From: Zea mays
Taxonomy: Eukaryota > Streptophyta > Magnoliopsida > Poales > Poaceae
DNA length: 64,000 nt
Assembly: GCF_902167145.1 (NCBI RefSeq)
Contig: NC_050101.1
Coordinates: 136,120,990-136,184,989 of the forward strand
Direction: 5' to 3'
Each line of letters starts with the position of its first letter. Position 1 is the first letter of the stretch. The position numbers were made by a program, and so were the translations under genes. Under the pieces are notes generated by a model. The model saw only the letters and a list, made by a program, of their open reading frames with translations. It was not told the DNA's origin and made no database searches. Positions 10,589 through 22,284 of the stretch are shown piece after piece.

Positions 10589-11214
10589 TGTTGGGACCTT
10601 GCTTCGTCGCCAAAGGTCCTGCGGAAAGAAACAGTTTCGGCTGAAGCTGCTCGTACATGATGTCGAAGGTATCATTCATGAAGCTTCGGTATTATAGCAT
10701 ATCCGAAGATGGAGAGTCGAACCGACTTAAAGATAGAATGACCTTTTAGTCCATAAGGGTCTGAGTCATTGTTGTAAACTTTTATGAGGGGCATGATTGT
10801 AATTCCTCACAGGCTGTGTCCTGTGCCTATAAATAGTGAACAGTATTCATTTACTGTTCACGCATTCCTGTAATTGCAAACGCATCACTCGGGAATTATT
10901 ATTTGTCAAGACAAAGGTATAAACATACCTAAATATTATGTTTTAACATTTTAGATTCATATAATAAGATAAGCGAATGATGTCATTTATTTCTGGTGTA
11001 TTTATCTTTAATGTTTCACATTTTATATTACTTTGTATTATTTTGTAAGTTTAATCACGAAGGTGTAACCTTCGTGATATTCTACTCGTGGTCTTCGTCC
11101 GAAGTTCATTAAATCCTTGGGGAGATAATGCTTCAGCGGACGAAGGGTATTAATATTTAACATTTTATGTTGCCTTGTTCTTAATTTATAGCATTTGAGA
11201 ACAAGTCCCTAACA
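10589..11214 (+). repeat. Element B 3' LTR (626 bp)
   Basis: Starts TGTTGGGACC and ends AGTCCCTAACA, an inverted-repeat terminus (TGTTGGGA / TCCCTAACA). A TATA box (TATAAATA, 10828-10835) precedes the probable transcription start. The 5' LTR is outside the window. Confidence 0.88.
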
Positions 11215-12455
11215 CTACCATTTCTCAGTTTTCCAAACCTAAACTTTGGAACCTGACATCTACAAATTATGATAGTTTTGTACTTTTGATCAACTCAACT
11301 TTGATGGCAATGGTACATGCCATACACCACTTTGCCTTAAGGTCAGAATAATCTTTAGACCAATGATCTAACTTAGAAGGTGTCATGATTCAAGGTTAAA
11401 AATAAAACCGATGCCATAGTTTCACACATGCAGAACTAGTGCTGGAGGCTCTCCCATGAGTGGGGTCTAGCAAGGAATGAACCGAGGCAAGCCTTTCCCC
11501 CCGCAAATATAGAGAAGCTGCTTCAAACTCGTGACCTGTGACTCAGCAAAATGGCTTAACAATATTTCAATGATCAATATTGAAGCCATCATTCTAATTA
11601 TCTCAATTCAACTCTACTGCCATAGCTAAATAATTTTAGCACACGAGTAGATGATATCCAAGATAATCCCGATACAACTGAGTAACCAACTATAATTTAG
11701 TTGCATATATAAAAGTCCACTGCCTATGTCTGGCTATCTAATTCATCACCTAGCTATTCACCTAAGATAGGCAGCATCGACAACCATTTTTTCTTCTGTT
11801 AATTATGCATAATATGTGCAACCAACAGAAGCTACATTGTAACATTAAGACAATGCATTCTTCACTAAACCACATTTTTCAGACACCACAGTATTTATAT
11901 GAACAAACGTTAGTTGGAATGAGATTACTCATATATTAGCTACTAGACAGACAATTAAATTACAAGGATCTGGTTCCTCTGAAAATAGGAAACCATTAGT
12001 ACTTTGTATAGGTTAATGTCACAACAGTTACAGACGAACCCATTTCTGTGATTAGGAAACGTTGATGGGAACATGTTACGTGCATTTGTTTTTCTTTTCC
12101 CCAACGGACATAGAACCAACCACCAGCCGTAGTGGTTGTGGAGCCAAGCCATGCATGTGATGTGTGATTTCAACAGTTCATCAGCCAGCAATATGGTATG
12201 GATTGCTTCTGTATAACATTGCACGTACACCTGGTCGTACTTGCCCAAGTCCAACCGCTGACTAGTGTCTACTATATATATACTACTAATGTGTGTTTCA
12301 CAAACCATGTGTAGATACAAGTTGAAAGCATCTAGATTTCTTGTAGGTGTAGGATGAAACATTTAGTTTTTTAGTTAGGTTTCAACGATTAATGACAATA
12401 CTAAATTATTGCGACTAACATATGTTCTGCAGAGCCTAATTTACATCATAGTAAT
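11215..12455. other. Unassigned non-coding DNA containing a SINE-like piece
   Basis: Moderately AT-rich, not recognisably retrotransposon. Apart from the SINE-like segment no gene or repeat is supported. ORFs here (for example 11955-12362, minus) have no recognisable domain. Confidence 0.5.
11430..11560 (-). mobile_element. SINE-like fragment (plant Au-SINE type)
   Basis: Read on the minus strand the segment has a B-box-like GGTCACGAGTTTGAAGC (about 11521-11537), then GCAGCTTCTC, TTTGCGGGGGGAAAGGCTTG and CTAGACCCCACTCATGGGAG. This order recalls the tRNA-derived Au SINE as I remember it. The A box is weak and no target duplication was identified. Confidence 0.45.
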
Positions 12456-12461
12456 AGTGAT

Positions 12462-12527
12462 TGATCGCTCTTATATGGTTTTTGTGTCTATTGATCGGTC
12501 TTATACGGTTTCTGTGTATATTGATGG
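12462..12527. repeat. Short tandem duplication, 2 x about 32 bp
   Basis: ATTGATCGCTCTTATATGGT followed at once by ATTGATCGGTCTTATACGGT, with matching TTTGTGT/TCTGTGT tails. Two diverged copies in non-coding DNA. Confidence 0.7.
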
Positions 12528-12539
12528 TATTCAATTATC

Positions 12540-12699
12540 AGTTTTGGAAAAGGTAAGTTAATGATTAACTGGTTCTAAATGTCAATAAAGTTAATATTGA
12601 TATTTTTCTTGCATATATTTGGTTAACTTAAAAATGTTTGACTCATTTGAAACGTGTGAACGACACTCATCAATTTGAGACGAGACGACGGAGGGAGTA
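12540..12699. mobile_element. Right-hand end of a Stowaway-like MITE
   Basis: The segment ends GACGGAGGGAGTA (12687-12699), the mirror of the grass Stowaway terminus CTCCCTCCGTC, next to TA. The preceding wording (AAAATGTTTGACTCATTTGAAA) is also typical. No left terminus CTCCCTCCGT was found, so the copy looks truncated or rearranged. Confidence 0.5.
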
Positions 12700-13730
12700 T
12701 ATATCATTATTACTTGCCATTAGTAAATCATCTGCTGATGCTAACCACTACTGTTAGCTTTAGGTGAAGGTGAGGTAGTTGCCACCAACTCCGTTTGCAT
12801 CTATCTATCTGCACATATACAATGATGCCAACAAATTGAATATATATTTGGATCCTATCTAGACGAAATGCAGCAGTTTGTTGCGTGCATTCAGATTCAG
12901 ATCAGGCGCAGCCGCGCACAGGTGCAGTGCAGAGTCGTCAAAGACGAGTCCTTTTTTTTTTCCTACGCAGCTTCGCTCACTACCGAGTACCGACACCAAC
13001 TCGCCAACTACTGATGATTATTCATTGTTCAACCATGCGTGATGATGGGCGCCGGGTCCTAACAATAAGTATAATAATAATACATTTTGCACCAGTACTA
13101 TATATTGGTCTAGCGCTGTATACTGTACGTAGGTAGTGCACATGACATGGCCATATATATAAATATAATCTCTTCCAGATTGAGATTTCAGAAACTGTCG
13201 GGTACGTACGTATGCAGGAGCAACCTTTCGCGTTCATGCATGCATGGTTTGGTGCTTCTTCCCTACCAGCTAGCTAATAAGGTTGTCGTCGACCTCCCAC
13301 TCCCTCGTGCTCTTGCTTTTCGCCAAGGGTTGGTGCAATGGCCGGGCCGGGGGCAGGACCCATCACCGACAGTACCATCGTATTCATATGCATCCAGGCA
13401 TGCCCACCTGATTGATCTCCCTAATGCAATTACTATGTTTCATATTCATACTTCCATGGCAGAACAGCACAATGAGGTTGAATCGGTTTCCATCACCTGC
13501 AAACTCTGTGGACATCGCGAAGGGCACGTCTGCACTAGAATCGGAATGACCGCCACATGAGTAGCACACATCTACAAGCTGATAATAGCATGGACAGTAC
13601 CTCGGGCAGCGCAGTGACTTTGTAGTCCACTGGCTCATGGGGTACCCGTTTCACACCTCAGGTGCCTGCATGGGTTGTGGTCAGTGTGACTGATGGGCAG
13701 GTCAAAGGGAAATATGCTATGTTCTATTTT
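12700..13730. other. Unassigned low-copy-looking DNA, no supported gene
   Basis: Mixed composition, with a T10 tract near 12951-12961, an AT-rich patch with TATATATAAATATAA (13153-13167) and CATGCATGCATGG (13236-13248). Overlapping ORFs on both strands (13147-13560 plus; 13384-13638 minus) lack recognisable domains. It could contain a promoter or gene relic, but nothing visible proves it. Confidence 0.4.
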
Positions 13731-14860
13731 TAGATTGATTTTGGTGATTAATGACTAATATAACCTTATGTAAGTAAAATGAACCAAGTCCATTTGACTA
13801 AGTGATTTTGGTGTTTGATGATCAACATAACTTTGACTAATGATTATGTAAGTTTTTGTGTTTTGTAGTTCACATGATGCAAAGTGCATTGGATCGAGGC
13901 TCTCAGGGATGCAACACCTCAAAGAAGACACCTAAAGAATCTTAGAAGACCCTCAAGTATCAAGCAAAGTCCAAGACACAAGTCGAGAATGAAGCCCAAA
14001 CAAGGAAGATTGAAGAAATCAAAGATGGACTGAAACTGGGTGCACCGGACTGTGCGGGTGTGCACCGGACCGAGACACCAGTCTGGTTTACCAGAAACCT
14101 CTTCTCGGGTATTTGGCGAGCTGGCACACTAGACCATGCGGGTGTGCATCAGACCTATTTGAACGGTCGGCACAACTAGTTTCCAACGACTCTCTAGACA
14201 TCAGACCGAGTTAGTGTGCACCGAACCTCTGCTACAGTGCAAAGCATCTACAAGATGTGGGAGATGGATATCCTCGGGTCATCAGGACACAGACTCGCTT
14301 CATGGGCCGCCTGAAAAGCCCCCGACGAGCCATCCGGGGGATGCATCGTGGGCCTCAGCAGGAGGTAACTGAACACACATTGAACTCCCATGTGTGAGCA
14401 ATTAGGCCAACGAAATCGCGCACGACTCGGCCTATAGATGCAAGGTGGGCACGAGTTTTGCGGGAAGAACCAACGTGCCAGTGAAAGTTCAGGTACAATT
14501 GTAGAAGGTAGTGGGATATACTCTCATGAACTCTCTGATCTGTGTAAGGGATATCTCCTTAGTCAGTTATATAATGCTAAGGGGAACCCATACAAAAAGG
14601 TTAGACCTCGCTAGATTGCTGGAGGACCTTCAACTCCTACCTTCAGAAATCACTTGTAAACCCTCGAATCCGGAGCAATACAACCTCTAGAAATGAATAG
14701 GACGTAGGGTATTACGTCTTGCGGTGGCCCGAACCTGTATAATTTGTTGTGTTCCGTCATGCCTCGCACGAACCATCGAGCTGTAATCGACATTGACATC
14801 CTCTCAAAAGCACTGTGTGGTATGCCCCATAGTGCATCATCGGTACCAAACACCGACAGC

Positions 14861-14878
14861 TGGCGCGCCAGATAGGGG
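14861..14878 (+). promoter_or_regulatory. Primer-binding-site-like sequence, copy 1
   Basis: TGGCGCGCCAGATAGGGG directly downstream of ...ACACCGACAGC. It has the form of gypsy PBSs pairing with an elongator tRNA. Confidence 0.6.
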
Positions 14879-14882
14879 TGCG

Positions 14883-15272
14883 ATGTCAATCCCCAACAGC
14901 ACCATGGTCGTCGTTTTCAACTACGTCTTCAATTTCGCCGCCGAAGAGGTTTTCCACTTCGGTTCCCTCTCCTGCGTCACCGCCCAAAGGGGCGCTCTGC
15001 ACCGGGTAGCAGACATAGGAAAAGACGCCCCGAGATCTCGCGTCGCTAGCCTCGGGGAAAAGAAGCCTACACCGAAGTCCAAAGCAGCCCCAGTGACGAT
15101 CGTGGTTAAACCTCGATTAATCATGGCTCGACGCGCGCCGGCACGTTCCTGGACCTGCGAGCTCCCACTCAACCGTGCGCCGCATCGAGGAGCCTCTATG
15201 CCAACAAAGCGCACGATCCTCTCAGTACCACCGCCTCACCCGACCATGCGGGTGTGCATCAGACCTATTTGA
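14883..15272 (+). pseudogene. Leader/gag-start ORF remnant, copy 1
   Basis: ATG at 14883 just after the PBS; reads MSIPNSTMVVVFNYVFNFAA and continues about 130 codons, basic and arginine-rich, with no identifiable domain. It is repeated in copy 2 at about 15985-16211 (MSIPDSTMVIVFNDVFNFSA). Too degenerate to assign a role beyond the 5' end of a gypsy gag region. Confidence 0.4.
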
Positions 15273-15961
15273 ACGGTCGGCACAACTAGTTTCCAACGAC
15301 TCTCTAGGCATCGGACCGAGTTAGTGTGCACCGGACCTCTGATACAGTGCAGAGCATCTGGCAGATGCGGGAGATGGATATCCTCGGGTCATCAAGACAC
15401 AGACTCGCTTCATGGGCCACCTGAAAACCCCCAACGAGCCATCCGAGGGATGCATCATGGGCCTCGACTAGAGGTAATTGAACACGCATTAAACTCCCAT
15501 GCGTGAGCAATTAGGCCAACGAACGCTTCGGCCTATGCATGCAAGGTGGGCATGAGTTTTGCGGGAAGAACCAACATGCCACTAAAAGTTCTGTTATGAT
15601 TGTAGAAGGTAGTAGGATAGACTCTCATGAACTCTCTGATCTGTGTAAGGGATATCTCCTCAGTCAGCTATATAAGGCTAAGGGGAACCCTTACAAAAAG
15701 GTTAGACCTCGCTAGATTGCTGGAGGACCTTCATCTCCTACCTTTAGAAATCGCTTGTAAACCCTCGAATCCAAAGCAATACAACCTCTAGAAATGCACA
15801 GGACATAGGGTATTAGGTCTTGCGGTGGCCTGAACCTGTATAATTTGTTGTGTTCCATCGTGCCTCGCACGAACCATCGAGCTACGACTGACATCGTCGT
15901 CCTCTCAAAAGAATTGTGTGGTACGCCTTGTAGTGCGTCATCAGTACCAAACACCAAGAGC

Positions 15962-15979
15962 TGGCGCGCCAGGTAGTGG
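15962..15979 (+). promoter_or_regulatory. Primer-binding-site-like sequence, copy 2
   Basis: TGGCGCGCCAGGTAGTGG, the second copy of the PBS, 1101 bases after the first. The mutated GTAGTGG tail marks it as decayed. Confidence 0.55.
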
Positions 15980-17097
15980 TACGATGTCGATTCCCGACAG
16001 CACCATGGTCATCGTTTTCAACGACGTCTTCAATTTCTCCGCTGGAGAGATTTTCCACTTCGGATCCCTCTCCTACGTCGCCGACCAAAGGGGCGCTCTA
16101 CACTGGGTAGCAGACATAGGGAAAGACGCCTCGAGATCTCGCGTCGCCCCGGTGACGGCCATGGTTAAACCTCGATTAATCATGGCTCAACCCGCGCCGG
16201 CACGTTCCTAGACTTGCGGGCTCCCACTCAACTATGTGTCGCATTGAGCAGCCTCTATGCCGACTCTCAGCACCATCGCCTTGCCCAACGACTACGACAG
16301 TATCGACGCGACGGGCCCCACTATCCACCTCAATGACCCGGGTCTAGAATTGGATCACTCGAAAGAAGGCCGGAGCTAAGGCCCCTAGTGCCTCTAGGGT
16401 CGGAAGAGTATGACCGACTGGAGCCACGATCACTCAGCCCCAGGGAGTGAGCACCGCCTTGTGCCCTTGAGATCATCGCTTTACTACCCCCGACGTGCTC
16501 TGCATCAACACGGTGGTAGAAGACGATCCGGTCTCTGACGATGAGCCGACCGTGCAAGGGAGGAGCTCCCGCAACGAGAGGCACGTCATCGGCGGAACTG
16601 CCGCCATAACATCCGACATCACCATGCCACTAGGAAATGAGACCCAACCCAACCTATTTCCCGACACAAGACGTCCGAGGTTTGGGAAACTCCTGACGAA
16701 CAGGAGTTTCGCCTGCAAGGAACTCCCGCCAGCGAAACCTCCGCCTCGCCTTAGAGCGTGAGCATGAAGCGGCTCGACATAACAATAGGACCTCTTGTGG
16801 GCACCAACTTCCTCATGATCTACAGCCGGAGTCCGCCCAAACCATGCAAACCCCAAGCTAGGTCGGGCGTGCTGGCAAAGATAGCAAATGATCTACCCCG
16901 TACTCCTAACAACGAGTACTACCGGTGGATCCTCCCTCAAGCGACAAACCACCTCCTACCACCGGCTCGTCCCGACGGTGACGCATGTCACCACATCAAT
17001 AGTCGCCATGATGCGTGAGCCTACCTCTCGATTGTGCTGTGGCAAGACACACTCCAGTGGCTCTACCATCTCCCTCACCACTTCATTGTCCGCTGGG

Positions 17098-17565
17098 CCG
17101 ACTTTTCTAGATTATTTGTGCAAGCTCAATAAAGCTTTGAATGCACTAAAACAAGTGCCTAGATCCTAGTACTCTCAGTTAAATGCAAAGTTAATAGGAT
17201 TGGAGTTTACATCATCGAAGTCTAACACATATCTCTTCTTCCACAATAAAAACAATACCACTATATCTATTGAATTATTTAGATGAAATAACTGTTGCAG
17301 GTTCCACCCCAGTAGGTGCCACTGCATTATTAAAGGATCTTAAGGTCAAGTTTGCCTTAAAGAATCTTCATGATTTACACTATTTTCATGAGAGAACTTA
17401 AGAAACTACATGATGGACTATTGTTGTCTTAAGAAAAATATGCAAAGGATCTTTTAGAGAGGGCATGTATGAATGGTTGCAAGTCGGTCATCAGACCTAT
17501 GTCTATTAGTGAAAAGTTGTCTATTATAGAAGGTGCACCACTTAATGAAAGGCCCATGTTTGGTT
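17098..17565 (+). pseudogene. Ty1/copia reverse transcriptase fragment
   Basis: Conceptual translation across frame changes shows copia RT in order: LDYLCKLNKALNALKQVPRS, LNAKLIGLEFTSSKSNTYLFF, YLDEITVAGSTP, LLKDLKVKFALKNLHDLHYF, and KYAKDLLERACMNGCKSV. The catalytic YVDD box reads YLDE, and several stops and at least two frame changes are present. No LTR could be paired with it, so it is an isolated fossil, older than every other coding fragment here. Confidence 0.75.
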
Positions 17566-18854
17566 TTGGTAATTGAATGACAACCTAGTTGTACTAATAC
17601 ATGTTTATATTAAGATATATAGGGATTAGTCCACATGTACACTAGTGCGAGCAACTTAAGCCATGGACCTAGAAATGGCTTGGACATGTTCAAATTACAT
17701 GTTTATATTAAGATATATAGGGATTAGTCCACATGTACACTAGTGCGAGCAACTTAGTACATAGAGATAGAAATGACTTGTACTTGTTGAAATTCTCAAC
17801 TAAGTGTCAATAGAGGAACTCATTACATATGAGACATGACATGGTGTTATGTGGATAGGTGGAGAAGTTTAAGAGACAATGCTTGGCTTCAATCGTTTAG
17901 TTGCAATAGTGAAGGACAACTTAGAGGCTTTGGAGTGATGAATCACACGTAGCGAAGAAGCTCAAGCAAGGACTTGATGCTAATGGACAAAGGAAACGAT
18001 GAAGAGCAAAGTGAAGTTGCGATCAATGAACCAATAAAGTCACATGCTAACTTGAAGTGGATCATATCATTCAAGAAAAATCAAGCCAAGTGTTGATTCA
18101 TGTTGATGATCAAGTGGCTCGATGAAGAAGGATGAAACAACTCTATGCTATGGGCAACGATCAAAGGTCGCATTGTTGGCTACGCTAATAAAAGATCATT
18201 CTTCATCATTTATTGATGAAGGTTGGATGCTTTTATAGCATCACCAACATATATATGAAATGGAATGCGTAAGGAAAAGGAATGACTTGTAGGGAATTAC
18301 ATTTCACCGGCCAAAGATTGTGTAGGTAAGTGCACGACTAGATTTAGGATAGATGGTCATACTATTAAGAGTGTCAAACTTGTTTGCATATCAGTCATCT
18401 ACTGCCAGTTTTGTGTGATCTGACTTGCAACATACTCACATCGAGTGGCAAGGTGAGAAGGAGGTAAAATCCTTTATATAAGATTTGTGAAAAGCTAACT
18501 TACGTGCACAAGTTATTGGGACACTTGGGGAGTTAACACAAAACAACTCAGAGTGTTGATTGTCATAGTATAGGATGTGTTTGGAGTGTCACTAAAGGTG
18601 ACATCTGATAGGAGTTGCAGGGTTGAGAGAACACACTATTTCATCTAAACACCTACGGGTATGATGTGCACTATATGTCCCTCACTAGATGTGTCTACTG
18701 TAGCACTGAACATGAGTTTGAGAAAACAGAAGAGCACAAGACATTGCATCAATCATGTTCAGTGAGGGCACCAAATGCCACACTAGATAGGGTACTTAGC
18801 ACATTTTTTAGGCACTTAAGCTCTAATAAGAACTAGTCATGTCTAATAGAGTGT
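17566..18854. other. Unassigned non-coding DNA left of element D
   Basis: It opens with GGCCCATGTTTGGTTTTGGTAATTGA-like sequence (near 17550-17575), which resembles the start of some grass LTRs, but I could not find a partner. No ORF of note. The last five bases, AGTGT (18850-18854), are the candidate target duplication of element D. Confidence 0.45.
17599..17756. repeat. Direct repeat, two copies of about 60 bp, 98 bp apart
   Basis: ACATGTTTATATTAAGATAT...GCGAGCAACTTA occurs at 17599-17658 and again at 17697-17756, nearly identical, separated by a unique 38-bp spacer. Confidence 0.85.
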
Positions 18855-18908
18855 TGAAAGGGCAATAGGGTCAAACCTTTTTCTAAATGATTTTGGTGGA
18901 TTGAATTG
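18855..18908 (+). repeat. Element D 5' LTR, piece 1 of 4
   Basis: Starts TGAAAGGGCAATAGGG and runs to GGTGGATTGAATTG. The matching start of the element E LTR (reverse strand, from 60457) has the same block order. AATTG (18904-18908) is the target duplicated by element G. Confidence 0.9.
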
Positions 18909-21900
18909 TGTCACACCCGGTTCCAGGGGGTAGAACCGAGCGCATACCATATGTGTGCCAGGATCTATTTCCACACATATGTTGACGTCACAAGTGTAAT
19001 ATATCAAAAGAACAATGCATAAGAGCGTAAATAACGATTATATTAACATATTACACTTCAAACAGACATAATGTCTTAACCTTTATTCATCAAAGTACAG
19101 CGAGCATAGACATCCATCCACAGGAAGATGACCGGGGGTATCACTAGACTAGCATCCATGGAGTTCAGCATCATATCTTCATCTGCAACTTCTGATCAAA
19201 ATTAAGCAAGGGTGAGCTCACTTATGGTCGGGGCTCAGCAAGTGGGGGAAAAACTAATGCAAGTCTAACAAGGTAAGGCTGAGGTTGAGCAGTAAGCATT
19301 TTAGTTGGTCAACATTTTATTAACAACACCTGTCTTACTAATAAGTGTGAATCCCAAGTATTCCCATTAACAAAGGTATAAGAGTATATCAAAAACACTT
19401 AAGTGAAACCACTTAAGCAAACCATTGGCAGATCATCGGATCTCGATTTATTTCCATCTTTAAGTTCAATTATCATGTGAGGAGTCCAGGCTGCTCATAA
19501 CCGTGAGCACGGCTGATATATCAGTTTTACACTCTGCAGAGGTGGCGCATCTTTACCCATGAGTCGCGATTCCCTTTTTGCCTAGGTTAGCCAGACCCAT
19601 ATTCACTTCCGAGGTGAATGGCCAGGGTCTCACTACGAGGCTTCTCCCTAGAGTCCTCATTACGCAAATGCTAGAAATGGTCAAACTGCATAAGGCACAC
19701 CTACCGTAACCAACTTATAGTCCAGACTACAGGGTAAAGTTTTGGGAACTATGCCCGTATCCAATCTGCCTGAGCCGGAACTATAAGAGCTTGCCAGATG
19801 CCCCCGTTCCGGTCGACCACGACCAGCACCCAACATAAGACTTCCCTAGTTATTTAGCCAAGACCAGAGCCATGATAGTCCTCATGGTAGCACTGTTTTC
19901 CCAGGTGGTCACTCCATGTTCCAATTAATATGCAATGATCTTGTTTAACCATCGGGTTAACAATATAAAGTAAACTTACCATTTTGGAACATTAATATCA
20001 CAAACCGGAGTGACTGCATAAAGTTAAGTTGTAGCAATAGCATAGCTACTAAGGTAAAGTATAATTCCCAGGTTTGATCAAGGAATAAGGTTGGAAAGGT
20101 TATCTAAATAGGTAACCCGTCAAATTATGCATATATATCCAAAAGAATAAACTTTATTAAATGTATTGTTTGGGATCAAACAGAGTATGCAGAGGGAGAA
20201 GTCCACTTGCCTTGCTTATTGAAAACTTGAGGTTCTTCCACGGATAGGAATAGATCTTGATTCTTAACTACTAGATCAACCACTGAATATCACACAAACA
20301 AACAAGAAGAACAAACACCACTCAATAACATACCACATTCACCATACGTAAAGCTAAAAGAGAGTCTAACGAAAAGAGCGTTCGCTTTTCAAAAACATTA
20401 CACGCAAGGGTTATAATAAAAAGGTATTCTTTTCAAAAATGTGTGATCAGTACTTTATAAAACTAGACATGAGTTTAAAAATATCTTAATTCAATTATTC
20501 AAATATTAGGTTCACCAAATTAATCTTTTATAAAACATCATATGTGATATGTCTAAGATTAAGGGTTTATAAGATGATAAAACATGTTATAACAATATTA
20601 AACATTTTTAACCTTTTATAAATGATATATGTTATATATCTAAGGTTAATGAGTTATGAAACACATTATTAAACATTAATTGATGAGAAGCTAATATATA
20701 AGCCTAAACATGTCTCATATGGAAAGATAATGAAACAAATAATTATCTCTATCTTTATTAAGAAAATACATGGCTTATATTATTATTAAGAAAGCTATAT
20801 TCAAAGTTAATATATGTAGTAATATTTTAGTTATTACTTTATTTTACCCTTTAGGAAAATCTAAATAATTTATATTACATGGACTAAATGTGATAAAATG
20901 ATTAATCAAGCCTATATAACTAGTCATGAACAAGTTGACAATAGGTTTGACTAATAAATTATGAGAAAGGATACTTAATTTTTTAATTATCTTTAGTTTT
21001 AGTTTAGGAACAAATGATCTATATCGTAAAATAAAGAAACTATGTTCAACAATATATAAAATATTTTTTTGTTACTAATATTATGAAGACGTGAGCACTT
21101 TAAATAAGCCATTTTAACTTCATTAGAAAAATTTAGTCTTTCTTAATGTGAATAGACAATATATACGCATAAACTAATAAAATATTTAAATATAAATCTA
21201 AATCATGGTTTATGAGAAAGATAAACATGTAATTAAATTTCTAATGTTTTTGGTTATAATACTGTGTACTCTATACCTTTATCTCCTTATTTAGAAAATC
21301 TATAAATAAATTGATTATAACAAACATGATTCAAATAAATTATGAGAACATAAGAATTGATAGGAAATAATAATTAAAATGTTTAATCTGATTTTTATGA
21401 AGTTAGAAGATTTTCAATTAGAATATTAACTAATAACAAATTTAGCGCAGGGCTAGATTGTGAATAAATGGGTAGACTAGAGGTATAAAAAATAGATTTC
21501 TTCTACCTTATTCGTAACGATGGCGTTCTGTCGAGCTGAACGAACACGTGTAGCGTCATGACATGGCTGCAGCAGGACTCGATGGTCTGCGTGTGGGCAA
21601 AGCTTCGACGTGGTGCTGCACAGCACGGCGGCGAGCAGCGAAGAGACCAAAGCTCCGGCGATGGAACATGCAGCTCGGACGCAGGGAACTCGGCAGCGGG
21701 TACTGGCACGCGACGGTGTCGAACAGTGGAGACGATAGCACAAACTACATGCGGTAGTAGCAGCCAGCACGAGCGATGGGAAATGGAGGCCACGGCGAGC
21801 TCTAGAGGTTTGGCGCTGGTATTTATAGGTCGGGGAAGAGGGAGCTCGAGCAGCGCCGACATGCCATTAATGACAACTCTAACTCCCGCGAGAAACGATC

Positions 21901-21976
21901 GAGAGAAAAAAAACGGTTGCGTCAATGGGGAGAGGAACGGGCTCGGCGCAGGCTTGAATTGCTTTGAAGGCCATTA

Positions 21977-22281
21977 GGGCATGTACAGTGGAGAGACATC
22001 AAAACGGTTCTCCAAGCACATGAGACAACTAAGAGACTCTATTGTACAATGGAGTGTCTATAAACGTAGTCTATTAATAAATATAGAATTAAATGTATTT
22101 GTATAGCATTAGATCGATAGAACAGACGACAAATTCGTACAGTGGGAAGTGAGGCGTCTGTTGTTACTTGGTTTACGAGCCAGAGACGTCTCTTCACGGA
22201 GAGACGACTCTAAGATTATTTTGCAAATAACCCCCTAAAACACCTTAAGAGCCCCCACATTAAACACCATTGTACATGCCC
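21977..22281. mobile_element. 305-bp Tourist/PIF-Harbinger-like MITE in one LTR of element G
   Basis: Terminal inverted repeats GGGCATGTACA and TGTACATGCCC; target duplication TTA at 21974-21976 and 22282-22284, as in PIF/Harbinger-type MITEs. No coding capacity. The right LTR has the empty site (single TTA, near 30110-30112), which defines the insertion exactly and shows it came after element G arrived. Confidence 0.93.
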
Positions 22282-22284
22282 TTA

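Larger units (their letters stand above)
5454..11214 (+). mobile_element. Element B: Grande-like Tat-lineage Ty3/gypsy element, 3' part, with antisense gene
   Basis: In order: end of pol (integrase) to 6260, a 63-bp tandem array, a minus-strand multi-exon gene (10132-7090) with a TATA box at 10324-10331, and a 3' LTR (10589-11214). Pol plus an antisense gene of the 'putative gypsy type transposon' class is typical of Tat elements such as maize Grande; a 626-bp LTR also fits Grande. The name is from memory. Element A interrupts the integrase, and the 5' part of B must lie beyond the left edge. Right-hand target duplication candidate is CTACC (11215-11219). Confidence 0.8.
14132..16275 (+). repeat. 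Tandem duplication of about 1.1 kb (LTR 3' part + PBS + leader)
   Basis: Both copies start at GACCATGCGGGTGTGCATC (14132 and 15242) and share the same block order: CGGTCGGCACAACTAG, GATATCCTCGGGTCATC, a CTATATAAGGCTAAGGGGAA-type promoter block, the PBS, then CAGCACCATGGTC. Copy 2 lacks a stretch around the CTAGCCTCGGGGAAAAG segment of copy 1. The copies are diverged at many sites, so the duplication is not recent. Confidence 0.8.
13731..17097 (+). mobile_element. Degenerate Ty3/gypsy LTR retrotransposon remnant (LTR, leader, broken gag)
   Basis: An LTR-like block begins near 13731 (GTTCTATTTTTAGATTGATT) and ends ...CACCGACA at 14858. A gypsy-type PBS (TGGCGCGCCAGATAGGGG) follows, then a leader ORF. 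A partial second copy of LTR end, PBS and leader follows at 15242. The remainder (16276-17097) is GC-rich with short ORFs and may be decayed gag; I recognise no domain. No pol is present. Family not named with confidence. Confidence 0.55.

Noticed and set aside
12687..12699. Full Stowaway MITE call
   Set aside because: Only one terminus is visible; reported as a truncated end instead.
13147..13638. Cysteine-containing ORFs on both strands as a possible zinc-finger or small secreted protein gene
   Set aside because: Cysteine spacing fits no family I know, no signal peptide is convincing, and the two ORFs are antisense to each other.
16473..16856. 127-aa ORF in the degenerate gypsy remnant as a gene
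   Set aside because: No domain, no start context, and overlapping ORFs of similar length on the other strand.
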